Origin: Burkholderiales bacterium
GTDB lineage: Bacteria; Pseudomonadota; Gammaproteobacteria; Burkholderiales; Thiobacillaceae
Direction: 5' to 3'
Assembly (NCBI GenBank): GCA_005793645.1
Contig: SXRG01000072.1
Coordinates: 1 to 28,464 of the forward strand
DNA length: 28,464 nt
Shown here: positions 1-6,935 of the stretch, piece after piece
Layout of the letters: each line of letters begins with the position of its first letter
How positions within the stretch are numbered: position 1 is the first letter of the stretch
Made by a program: the position numbers and the translations under genes
Notes under the pieces: generated by a model
The model's input: only the letters and a program-made list of their open reading frames with translations
Told to the model about the DNA's origin: nothing
Databases searched by the model: none

Positions 1-47
1 GGGCGCAGCTCTCGCACGAACTTTTCCCTTGTCCGATACGGGGGTGT

Positions 48-266
48 TTACGGCACCGGGTCGTAGCCACCGGGGTGGCGCGGGTGACAGTGGCCGATGC
101 GCTTGATGCCCAACCAGGTGCCTTTGAGTGCGCCGTGCTTTTCGATGGCCTCGCGGGTGTATTGCGAACAGGTCGGCGTGAAACGGCATTGGCTGCCGAA
201 ATAGGGCGACAGCGCGATCTGATAGGCGCGAACGAGACCCACCAGACACCGTTGCGCTAGGTTCAT
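48..266 (-). CDS. yidD: Membrane protein insertion efficiency factor YidD
   Basis: YidD is a small inner-membrane-associated protein that assists the YidC insertase. The 72-residue product opens with an amphipathic stretch ([17 protein letters not shown]) and carries the family cysteines in [10 protein letters not shown], then the [10 protein letters not shown] segment and a GGYDPVP end, which together are diagnostic. The frame stays open upstream to 359, but that would run into dksA and adds no family-like residues, so I place the start at the ATG at 264-266; the ribosome site there is weak. It follows dksA by 43 bases on the same strand. In many proteobacteria yidD sits between rnpA and yidC instead, so this location is atypical. 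Positions 1-47, downstream of it, hold nothing I can assign. Confidence 0.9.
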   Translation of the reverse strand: MNLAQRCLVGLVRAYQIALSPYFGSQCRFTPTCSQYTREAIEKHGALKGTWLGIKRIGHCHPRHPGGYDPVP

Positions 267-309
267 GCGTGGGCCCGTACTGGCCGCGTGGGGAAAATGG
301 CGGCCGAGA

Positions 310-1296
310 TCAATCGGCGAACAGCTTTTCGAGACGCTCGTGTTTTTCTTGCGCCTCAATGGAGAGCTCGGCGGTGGGACGAGCTAGGAGGCGCGGTAGA
401 CCAATCGGTTCACCCGTTTCCAGGCAATAGCCATATTCACCATCTTCGAGTCGGGCGAGAGACTGGTCGATCTTTTTCAGCAGCTTGCGCTCACGGTCGC
501 GCACCCGCTGCTCCAGCATGTTTTCTTCTTCCACGGTGGCACGATCGTTAGGGTCGGCGAAGGTCTCGTTTTCTTTGAGGTGTTCGCCAGTCTCGCGGGC
601 ATTGATGAGAATATCGTCCTTCATTCGGGTCAACAAGGCCTTGAAAAAACCAAGTTGCTTGGCGTTCATGTAGTCCTTGTCGGACATCTTCAGTAATTGT
701 GCTTCAGTCAAAACGGATCCATCCAGAGGCTTGATGCGCGCGGCTATGCGTTTGGGGGTAGTCGGCGCAGTCGGTGTGTTACGAGGTGCTTCTGCGCGTT
801 TTTGGGTGGCGCGAGCGGGTTTTTGGGTAGCGGCTTTTGTGCTGGGCTTGGTGAGTGGCGCGGCCTTGGCTGCAGGCTTCTTCGCAACAGGCTTGGCCGC
901 AGGTTTTGCGCTAGCTTTGTTGCCAGGCTTGGCCGCAGGTGCAGCCTTAGCGGCTGGTTTTGTAGCCGGTTTGACCGTCGATGGTGCGGCCTTAGCGGTC
1001 GGTTTTGCAGCGGTTTTTGTGCTGGGCTTGGTGATTGGCGCAGCCTTGGCCGCAGGCTTCTTCGCAACAGACTTGGCCGCAGGCGCAGCCTTAGCGGCTG
1101 GTTTTGTAGCCGGTTTGACCGTCGATGGTGCGGCCTTGGTGGTCGGTTTTGCAGCGGCTTTTGTGGCGGGCTTGGTGACTGGCGCGGCCTTGGAAGCTGT
1201 CTTTTTTTCTGCCACCTTGGCCAAAGTCGGTTTTGCGGCCACCTTAGTCGTGGGAGTCTTTTTTGCGACTGTTTTGTCTGCTGCAGTTTTTGCCAC
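310..1296 (-). CDS. dksA: DksA-family RNA polymerase-binding factor with a long Lys/Ala/Pro repeat N-terminus
   Basis: DksA binds in the secondary channel of RNA polymerase and, with ppGpp, adjusts initiation at stress and growth-rate promoters. Residues about 196-328 match the family: a coiled coil with the acidic tip DPNDRA (D248 and D251, equivalent to the two functional aspartates of E. coli) and a C-terminal globular part with ARPTAELS. Of the four zinc-binding cysteines of E. coli DksA only C291 remains (CLETG); the second pair reads SIEA. Single-cysteine versions exist in other proteobacteria. Residues 1-190 are almost only K, A, P, T and S and are built from repeats of about 48 residues, giving 328 residues against about 150 in E. 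coli. The start is GTG (1294-1296), preceded by GGAGG at 5 bases. A good promoter lies just upstream, so it is probably transcribed independently of metA. Confidence 0.9.
   Translation of the reverse strand: MAKTAADKTVAKKTPTTKVAAKPTLAKVAEKKTASKAAPVTKPATKAAAKPTTKAAPSTVKPATKPAAKAAPAAKSVAKKPAAKAAPITKPSTKTAAKPTAKAAPSTVKPATKPAAKAAPAAKPGNKASAKPAAKPVAKKPAAKAAPLTKPSTKAATQKPARATQKRAEAPRNTPTAPTTPKRIAARIKPLDGSVLTEAQLLKMSDKDYMNAKQLGFFKALLTRMKDDILINARETGEHLKENETFADPNDRATVEEENMLEQRVRDRERKLLKKIDQSLARLEDGEYGYCLETGEPIGLPRLLARPTAELSIEAQEKHERLEKLFAD
862..1185 (-). repeat. In-frame tandem repeat inside dksA (144-bp unit)
   Basis: Two near-identical direct copies lie at 1042-1185 (144 bp) and 862-1041 (180 bp, the same unit plus 36 bp), and a partial third copy begins at 861. 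Landmarks recur 144 bp apart: gaccgtcgatgg at 973 and 1117, and cttggtga at 1027 and 1171. The units encode 48 and 60 residues beginning AP(V/I/L)TKP and containing [19 protein letters not shown]. All length differences are multiples of three, so the frame is kept. Confidence 0.88.
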
Positions 1297-1336
1297 AATG
1301 GCCTCCGGACGGTAAGGGTTAGGAAAAAGCCGCGCG

Positions 1337-1364
1337 ATTATGCCACGAGTGTTTTAAAAGCCAA
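1337..1364 (-). promoter_or_regulatory. Candidate sigma70 promoter of dksA
   Basis: On the minus strand TTGGCT (1359-1364) and CATAAT (1337-1342) are separated by 16 bases. They match the sigma70 -35 and -10 hexamers at 4/6 and 5/6. Transcription would begin near 1330, giving a leader of about 34 bases that carries the GGAGG ribosome site of dksA. The bases after the -10 are all G/C (CGCGCGGC). The promoter lies between the metA stop codon and dksA. Confidence 0.55.
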
Positions 1365-1376
1365 TACTGTTTTGAG

Positions 1377-2450
1377 TTAACCCCACCCCAGCCCCAGTGG
1401 ATCGTTGGGGTTGATGCCATCCATGAAGGGTTTGGCGCGCTCGCCGTGGGTAACTTGATAGACGCAGCCTATCCAGTTGCCCATGATGGCCTCGGCGGTG
1501 TCGTGCCAAGTGTTGTCGAGGTGCGGCAGCAGTAATGCCTCTGGGAACGCTGGCTCGGGCGATCCGGAAGCGTAGGTGGCTTGCAAGCGCAGGCGATATT
1601 CATCCAGCACAGCCTGGGCATGGCGATTGAAATAGCGTGAAGGAAAAGGGGGGTAGGCCGGAAATTTTCCGCGTGCTGCCAGCCGTGCGTCGCGTTTGTA
1701 TTCTTTGAGCAGCGAGATGGTGTCGTATTCGGGGTGGCCTTGAAAAAACACGGTGCGTAGTCCGTCGCCACTAACCGCCAGATGGACGCCGACCTCTGGG
1801 CTTTCTACCAGCACGCGTACTCCAGCGGCGGCAAACTGCGCGGCGGAGATGTCGTTCCAGCGTGAATGTGGCACATCGAAACGGGTGTTCACATCGGCTA
1901 CCAGCGGGTGGCGCGGTTCGATCACGCGGTGCTCAAATACACCCCAGCGCTTGTTGGTTTGGCGTACACGCGGTTGGTTGTGGCGAAAATGCATTACAGC
2001 GTGGGTGGCCAAGCAAGAACAGAGCGTGGAAGTGACATTGTCCATCGCCCAGTCGATGACCTCGATCAGCGGTTTCCAGAAGGGTTCGATGGTGAGGTCT
2101 TCGCCAGTGACATTGGCACCGGTAATGATGAGTGCATCTAGTCCGGCTGCGCGGATCTGGTCGAAGGTCTCGTAATAGGCGTCGATATGCGCGCGTCCTT
2201 TCTCGCCACGCGGGAGGGCGTCGAGCGTGAAGGGATGAACATAAAACTGTGCAATTGGGTTGGATTCTCCGACGAGGCGCATGAATTGGCGTTCGGTGGC
2301 CTCCAGCGCTGCGTCCGGCATCATGTTGAGCAGGCCCACATGCAGCTCGCGGATCACTTGGGTGTCGGCCCGTTGGGTGGACAGCACGGTGACACCGGCC
2401 TCGCGTAGACGAGAGAAGGTGGGCAGTCCGGAATGAGCGACGAGCGGCAT
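1377..2450 (-). CDS. metA: Homoserine O-succinyltransferase (MetA family)
   Basis: MetA-type enzymes acylate the hydroxyl of L-homoserine, the first committed step of methionine synthesis in the cytoplasm. The 357-residue product has the family block LNMMPDAALEATERQF (residues 41-56), an ITGANVTG segment, a catalytic-cysteine region STLCSC (C146 best aligns with C142 of E. coli), a GVFEHR segment and GHPEYD containing the H239 and E241 dyad. It is longer than E. coli MetA (309), and the residues around the cysteine (CSCLATHA) and in the substrate loop differ from the textbook enzyme, so acetyl versus succinyl specificity cannot be read with confidence. The ATG at 2448-2450 is preceded by AGGA and starts one base after the stop of the ATPase gene, so the two are cotranscribed and probably coupled. 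Confidence 0.85.
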   Translation of the reverse strand: MPLVAHSGLPTFSRLREAGVTVLSTQRADTQVIRELHVGLLNMMPDAALEATERQFMRLVGESNPIAQFYVHPFTLDALPRGEKGRAHIDAYYETFDQIRAAGLDALIITGANVTGEDLTIEPFWKPLIEVIDWAMDNVTSTLCSCLATHAVMHFRHNQPRVRQTNKRWGVFEHRVIEPRHPLVADVNTRFDVPHSRWNDISAAQFAAAGVRVLVESPEVGVHLAVSGDGLRTVFFQGHPEYDTISLLKEYKRDARLAARGKFPAYPPFPSRYFNRHAQAVLDEYRLRLQATYASGSPEPAFPEALLLPHLDNTWHDTAEAIMGNWIGCVYQVTHGERAKPFMDGINPNDPLGLGWG

Positions 2451-2451
2451 A

Positions 2452-3312
2452 TCAGTCCTGGGTTCGCGCGATGGCGGTTTCCAGCAGGCTCAGAAAATCG
2501 TGTTCATCGCGTACCTGCGAGACCTCTTGCGAGGTGACGGTGTAACCGCGCTTGGCAATGGCCTCGTAACGCGGTACGCGCGAGCGGAACAGGTGAGGAA
2601 AGATCCAGCGGCCCCAGTCGTTGGGGTCGATCTCGGCGACATAATCGACACCTTTCTCGGTCATGTACACGGGCAGATGTTCGGCCAGGAAGGCTGGGCG
2701 GAAATACAGTGGTTTGGGGTCGGATACGGCGCGGCGAATCAGGGTTTCTTCTTCTTCGGCGGTGGTGACCTTGATGTACAGGATCAGCGAATTTTCGGCC
2801 AGGCGGTCGATGACGCGATTGTTGTCAGCCGCATCAAAAAGCTCGCACAAGCTGCCGCCGACATCGTTGACGAAGTGGTGATAGCCGTAGATTTCCTGAC
2901 CTTTGCGAACGAACTCAGGGACATCGAACATGGCCGCGATCTCGGCCTCGCGATAGAGGGCCTGGCGGCGTGAGAACTCCTCCAGCGAGAGACCGCCCAG
3001 ATCCGGGTTACCGAGTTTGCCGACGAAAGACATTACCGGCCCCAGATCGTCAATGCGGATGTGGTTGTTGATGCCGATCCAGTCATTGCGCAACAGGGCG
3101 CGCAAAAAAGGCACCTGCATGGCTTGCTGCTTGATCAGGTCGAGGATGGGTTCGTCGAGATAACGAGTACCGATGCGGTAGTCCCCGGAGTAGTGGAACC
3201 AGTCATTGCGGCGCAATAGGGATGAGAGATAGGTCTTGCCTACGCCGGACATACCCAGCAGGGTGACGCGGCGGTTGGTGCAGGCGCGGAAGGTGTCAAG
3301 GGTAAATTTCAT
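2452..3312 (-). CDS. P-loop ATPase of unknown function
   Basis: This 286-residue protein has a clear Walker A motif near its N-terminus (GMSGVGKT, residues 20-27). The rest is soluble, mixed alpha/beta, with no membrane segment or signal peptide. I do not recognise a named family; the general look is of a small nucleotide kinase-like or STAND-like P-loop protein. I chose the ATG at 3310-3312 because it falls 17 bases after the COG0523 stop and gives MKFTLDTFRAC directly before the P-loop; longer readings run back into the upstream gene. No clear ribosome site precedes it. It lies between the COG0523 gene and metA with minimal spacing, which suggests, but does not prove, a role in methionine or metal metabolism. 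Confidence 0.75.
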   Translation of the reverse strand: MKFTLDTFRACTNRRVTLLGMSGVGKTYLSSLLRRNDWFHYSGDYRIGTRYLDEPILDLIKQQAMQVPFLRALLRNDWIGINNHIRIDDLGPVMSFVGKLGNPDLGGLSLEEFSRRQALYREAEIAAMFDVPEFVRKGQEIYGYHHFVNDVGGSLCELFDAADNNRVIDRLAENSLILYIKVTTAEEEETLIRRAVSDPKPLYFRPAFLAEHLPVYMTEKGVDYVAEIDPNDWGRWIFPHLFRSRVPRYEAIAKRGYTVTSQEVSQVRDEHDFLSLLETAIARTQD

Positions 3313-3328
3313 GGGGTGGAAGATTAGC

Positions 3329-4390
3329 CTAGTTTGTAACGATTTGCGCAGGGGCTGTGAATTCGGCCGTAAAGTTGTTAAGCAGTTGGGCGACAAATTC
3401 GGGTTCTAGGTCGGCGGTGATAAAGACGAAGCGGCTACGCCGGTCGGCATCGGGCCAGGCCGCCAGTTCGGTAGGGGGGTATAGCACATGTTGTACGCCA
3501 TGCAGGACGACAGGACGGTCGTGGTCTTTGAGGTTGACGATGGCCTTCATGCGTAGCAGGTTCTCGGCGCGGAAGTTACGCAGCAGATTCAGGGCTGCGG
3601 TCAGTGCGGTTTCGTCGAGCGGGGCATCAAAGTGGAGGCTGAAGCTGCGGATGCGCTCCCCGTGGGCTGTGCCGGGGGGGATGGGCGCTGTTGGGGCGAC
3701 CAGGCGCGAGGTCTTGACGGGGGTAAAACGGGGCACGGCCAGCCAGCGTGAAATCTGTTCCGGACGCGCGTGTGGGCGCCAGGCATCCAGGTCGATGAGG
3801 GTGTCAGGATCAATCTGTCCGCTTGTCATGACGATCTGTTCGGCGCCCGGGTTCAGATGGATTAGCCGTTCGCGGGTGGCGTCGGTCTCGGCAGCGCTGG
3901 CGAGATCGGTCTTGGTTAGCAGCAATCGATCGGCGGCAGCGACTTGCCGTTCGGCCTCAAAATGTACCGCCAGTTGTCCGGCTCCAAGTTGCGCATCCAC
4001 CACGGTGATGATGGCATCGAGACGATGACGCGCCGCGATCCAGCGTTCGGAGACCAGGGTATCGATAATGGGTGCGGGGTCGGCAATGCCGGTGGTCTCG
4101 ATGATCAGGCGCTCGTAGGGCGGCAAGCGGCCGCTGGCCCGTTCCATCCACAGGTTTTTCAGGGTTGGCGCCAGTGTGCCTTGAATCTGGCAACAGACGC
4201 AGCCGCCGGACAGCAAGGCAAGCGGGCCGCGTTGCTCTTCCAGTAATTGGTGGTCGATGGCGACGGCACCGAATTCGTTCATCACCACGGCGGTGAGGGG
4301 CCTGGCGCGTAGCAGGGTGTTGAGCAGGGTGGTCTTGCCGCTGCCCAGAAAGCCGGTCAACAGGGTGATGGGGAGGGATGGGGTGGCCAT
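3329..4390 (-). CDS. COG0523 (CobW/ZNG1-like) G3E GTPase, putative metallochaperone
   Basis: COG0523 GTPases deliver metal ions, often zinc, to target proteins in the cytoplasm. The 353-residue product shows GFLGSGKTT (Walker A, residues 13-21), MNEFG (37-41), the metal-binding CxCC as GGCVCC (C64, C66, C67), an ETTG switch, and TKTD in place of the usual NKxD base-recognition motif. The C-terminal CobW_C domain is present ([13 protein letters not shown]). The ATG at 4388-4390 starts directly before the P-loop strand. It heads the COG0523, ATPase, metA unit and diverges from lipA. The family spans cobalt, nickel, nitrile hydratase and zinc chaperones; the metal cannot be told from sequence. 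The nearby dksA lacks most zinc ligands, which makes zinc the most interesting guess. Confidence 0.88.
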   Translation of the reverse strand: MATPSLPITLLTGFLGSGKTTLLNTLLRARPLTAVVMNEFGAVAIDHQLLEEQRGPLALLSGGCVCCQIQGTLAPTLKNLWMERASGRLPPYERLIIETTGIADPAPIIDTLVSERWIAARHRLDAIITVVDAQLGAGQLAVHFEAERQVAAADRLLLTKTDLASAAETDATRERLIHLNPGAEQIVMTSGQIDPDTLIDLDAWRPHARPEQISRWLAVPRFTPVKTSRLVAPTAPIPPGTAHGERIRSFSLHFDAPLDETALTAALNLLRNFRAENLLRMKAIVNLKDHDRPVVLHGVQHVLYPPTELAAWPDADRRSRFVFITADLEPEFVAQLLNNFTAEFTAPAQIVTN

Positions 4391-4396
4391 GTCGGC

Positions 4397-4426
4397 TACA
4401 ATGCCGGCTTTCGTTTGTGGTGACAA
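4397..4426. promoter_or_regulatory. Candidate overlapping divergent promoters for lipA and the COG0523 operon
   Basis: On the plus strand TACAAT (4397-4402) is a -10 candidate for lipA, 32 bases before its ATG, but with no good -35. On the minus strand TTGTCA (4421-4426) lies 17 bases from CATTGT (4398-4403), which overlaps the plus-strand -10. Transcription from the minus promoter would begin within a base or two of the COG0523 start codon. Only 44 bases separate the two genes, so both promoters must be compact or lie inside coding sequence. Confidence 0.35.
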
Positions 4427-4434
4427 GGGCTGTG

Positions 4435-5376
4435 ATGGCCGATCCCGTACTGCATAAAGGCGCTGCCAAGGTCTCACGCATCCCCGTCAAGGTCGAGGCC
4501 AAGCCGCGCCTGCGCTTACCGCCGTGGATCCGCATCAAGGCCCCTGCGACGCCGGAGGTCAGCCGCATCAAAGCGCTGCTACGCGGGCACAATCTACATA
4601 CCGTTTGTGAAGAGGCCGCTTGTCCCAATTTGGGCGAATGCTTCAGCCACGGTACGGCTACCTTCATGATCCTAGGTGACCTGTGCACGCGGCGTTGTCC
4701 GTTTTGCGATGTCGGCCACGGCACACCTCTGCCACCTTCCGCTGACGAACCCGAAAAATTGGCCGAGGCGGTGGCGTTGATGGGTTTGCGTTATGTGGTG
4801 ATCACTAGCGTCGATCGGGACGATCTGCGCGACGGTGGTGCGGGCCAGTTTGCTGCCTGTATTCGGGCCGTGCGTGCTAAATCGCCCACGAACCGGATCG
4901 AGATTTTGGTGCCGGATTTTCGTGGTCGCCTAGAGATTGCGCTGGAGATTCTGGCGGCGGACCCGCCGGATGTGCTGAATCACAATCTGGAAACCGTGCC
5001 GCGTTTGTATCGGGCGGTGCGTCCGGGCGCGGATTATGCCCATTCGCTACAGCTCTTGGCCGACTTCAAGGCGCGCGTTCCGGTTGTGCCCACTAAGTCT
5101 GGCATCATGCTCGGCCTCGGTGAGGCGGAGGATGAGGTGGAGCCCGTGTTGCGCGATCTGCGTGCCCACGGCGTGGACATGCTCACTATCGGGCAGTATC
5201 TGCAGCCTTCGCCGCATCACCTCGCGGTGGAGCGTTTTGCCCCGCCGGAGGCATTTGAGCAACTCCGCGCCCTGGCCACCGAGCTGGGTTTCGTTAACGC
5301 GGCGTGTGGGCCGCTGGTGCGGTCGAGTTATCACGCGGACCAGCAGGCGATGCAGGTGGTGTCAGCGTTGGGCTAG
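4435..5376 (+). CDS. lipA: Lipoyl synthase LipA
   Basis: LipA is a radical-SAM enzyme that inserts two sulfurs into octanoyl groups on lipoyl domains, making the lipoyl cofactor of pyruvate and 2-oxoglutarate dehydrogenases. The 313-residue product has the auxiliary-cluster cysteines C58, C63 and C69 ([12 protein letters not shown]), the radical-SAM cysteines C84, C88 and C91 (CTRRCPFC), and the C-terminal RSSYHAD that supplies the serine ligand of the auxiliary cluster. The frame is open upstream, but the ATG at 4435 with AAGG at 4425-4428 gives the usual N-terminal length. lipB is not next to it. Its last 83 bases overlap the end of the convergent Sel1 gene. Confidence 0.96.
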   Translation: MADPVLHKGAAKVSRIPVKVEAKPRLRLPPWIRIKAPATPEVSRIKALLRGHNLHTVCEEAACPNLGECFSHGTATFMILGDLCTRRCPFCDVGHGTPLPPSADEPEKLAEAVALMGLRYVVITSVDRDDLRDGGAGQFAACIRAVRAKSPTNRIEILVPDFRGRLEIALEILAADPPDVLNHNLETVPRLYRAVRPGADYAHSLQLLADFKARVPVVPTKSGIMLGLGEAEDEVEPVLRDLRAHGVDMLTIGQYLQPSPHHLAVERFAPPEAFEQLRALATELGFVNAACGPLVRSSYHADQQAMQVVSALG

Positions 5377-6925
5377 CCGCTGGTATGGCCGCAGGGGTGT
5401 TGGCAGGGGTCGTCACGGGTGCGGCCGGTGCCTGGACGGGTGCCTTGGCCTTCTCCAGCAGGCGCTCGTACATCTGGGCGAGGTGAAATTGTGCCTTGGC
5501 GTGGCCCTGTTCGGCTGATTTCTGGAGCCAGGCAAGGGCCGTCTCTTCATTGCGTGCCACGCCAACTCCGTCACGGTAGAGGAGGCCGAGGTTGAATTGG
5601 GCACTGGGGTCATTCTGGTCCGCCGCCTTGCGATACCACGATGCGGCTTGCGCGGCATCCTTGGCAACGCCCTGACCTTTTTCAAACAGGGTTCCGAGGT
5701 TGTTCTGTGCTGGGGCATAACCGGCCTTGGCCGCTCGGGCCATCCAGAGCGCGGCGTCATTCGGTTGATTTTGTTGTAGATAGAGTGTTCCCAGACGGGT
5801 CTGAGCGAGCGGGTGACCGAGATCGGCGGCCTTTTGGAACCAAGTGCGGGCCGTGACGAGATCAATGACTGAGCCCTTTCCTGTTTCGGCCATGATGCCG
5901 AGGTTAGCCAAGGCATCGGCGTTGTTTTGGGCGGCGGCCTTCTGGAACCAGGCCTGCGCGACGGTAAAATCGGGTGGGATGGACAGGGCCGAGTTGCCAT
6001 CCAGAAAGATCAGGCCGAGTTGATTCTGGGCGATGGCGTTGTTCTGGGCGGCGGCGCGTTGATACCAGTGCAAGGCATCGGACCAGGCGCGTGCCTGCTC
6101 GGCCAACTGGGCCAAGTGCAATTGGCTGTCTACATCGTTGGCCTCGGCGGCTTTCAGAAACCAGGTGCGGGCCGTGGCCGGATCGGCCGGCCCGGCCTCT
6201 CCTTTTTCTAGTAGCCAGCCGAGTTTGTTCTGGGCGAGGATATAACCTTGGTTGGCCGCAGCACTCAGCCACTTGAGGGCGAGGGCCGGATCGCGGGCGA
6301 TGGGGGCCTGACCTTCGCGATAGATCACGCCCAGATTGTGTTGCGCCACGACGAGTCCGGCTTCGGCGGCCTGGCTCATCCAGCGCACGGCTTCGGTGGC
6401 ATCTTTGGTGATGCCGCGGCCCTCTAAAAGGCGCAAGGCGAGGGCATTTTGTGCCGTGGGATCGCCGCTTTGGGCGGCTTTCTGCAGCCAGGCCACAGCT
6501 TGCGTGGGGTCGGCCTTGATTCCGAGACCCTGATCATAGAGGGAGGCCATCTGTTCTTGCGCTGCAGGATAGCCTTGTTCGGCGGCCTTCAGAAACCATG
6601 TGGCGGCTTGGGTCGGATCGGCGGGCGTACCGCGTCCTTGTAACAGCAGGAGGCCGAGGTTGTACTGCGCCAGAGGGTAGCCCTGCTCGGCCGCACGCCG
6701 GAACCAGATTACGGCTTGGGCAGAATTCTGCGGCATCAGTTGGCCCTGATCGTTCAAGACGCCGAGGCGGTTTTGCGCTTCCGGGTCGCCCTGTTGGGCG
6801 GCTTGGTTGTAGTAGCGCAGGACCAGGTTGGCCAGGGACAGGGTCTGGTTGGCCATCGCGGGTGAGCTGGCCGTCCAGGTGGCGATTGCGGCGGCGATAA
6901 GAAGAGGGGTACGCAGCGATTTCAT
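5294..6925 (-). CDS. Secreted Sel1-repeat (TPR-like) protein of the exbB-exbD-tonB operon
   Basis: This 543-residue protein starts with a probable signal peptide ([20 protein letters not shown], likely cut after AMA). It then carries about 13 Sel1-like repeats of roughly 36 residues, each with an AAEQG....AQ..LG core and a W(F/L)xKAA helix, up to about residue 490. A Pro/Ala/Thr-rich tail follows. Sel1 repeats form alpha-solenoids that bind protein partners, so a periplasmic scaffold role is likely. The start is the ATG at 6923-6925, 10 bases after the tonB stop, which makes it the last gene of the ExbB/ExbD/TonB operon. In Vibrio TonB2 clusters a TPR protein also accompanies the TonB genes, a possible analogue. 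The coding end overlaps lipA by 83 bases on the opposite strand. Confidence 0.85.
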   Translation of the reverse strand: MKSLRTPLLIAAAIATWTASSPAMANQTLSLANLVLRYYNQAAQQGDPEAQNRLGVLNDQGQLMPQNSAQAVIWFRRAAEQGYPLAQYNLGLLLLQGRGTPADPTQAATWFLKAAEQGYPAAQEQMASLYDQGLGIKADPTQAVAWLQKAAQSGDPTAQNALALRLLEGRGITKDATEAVRWMSQAAEAGLVVAQHNLGVIYREGQAPIARDPALALKWLSAAANQGYILAQNKLGWLLEKGEAGPADPATARTWFLKAAEANDVDSQLHLAQLAEQARAWSDALHWYQRAAAQNNAIAQNQLGLIFLDGNSALSIPPDFTVAQAWFQKAAAQNNADALANLGIMAETGKGSVIDLVTARTWFQKAADLGHPLAQTRLGTLYLQQNQPNDAALWMARAAKAGYAPAQNNLGTLFEKGQGVAKDAAQAASWYRKAADQNDPSAQFNLGLLYRDGVGVARNEETALAWLQKSAEQGHAKAQFHLAQMYERLLEKAKAPVQAPAAPVTTPANTPAAIPAASPTLTPPASPAGPRDNSTAPAAHTPR

Positions 6926-6935
6926 CGGGGACTCG

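Noticed and set aside
15..17. Possible GTG start of a further minus-strand gene after yidD, with AAGGGAAA upstream
   Set aside because: Only about five codons are in the window, so nothing can be verified.
677..1315. Plus-strand open frame of 212 residues that looks like a multi-pass membrane protein
   Set aside because: It is the exact antisense of the Lys/Ala/Pro repeats in dksA; the reverse of AAA/GCC/CCG codons gives Phe, Gly, Ala and Leu. The minus frame has a strong ribosome site and a recognisable DksA domain.
2439..2461. Identical 12-base junction AGGACTGATATG at metA and at exbD
   Set aside because: It is explained by the same combination of ribosome site, TGA stop, one base and ATG; likely coincidence rather than a shared element.
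4391..4434. Possible Zur box upstream of the COG0523 gene
   Set aside because: No palindrome resembling the AT-rich proteobacterial Zur consensus is present in the 44-base gap.
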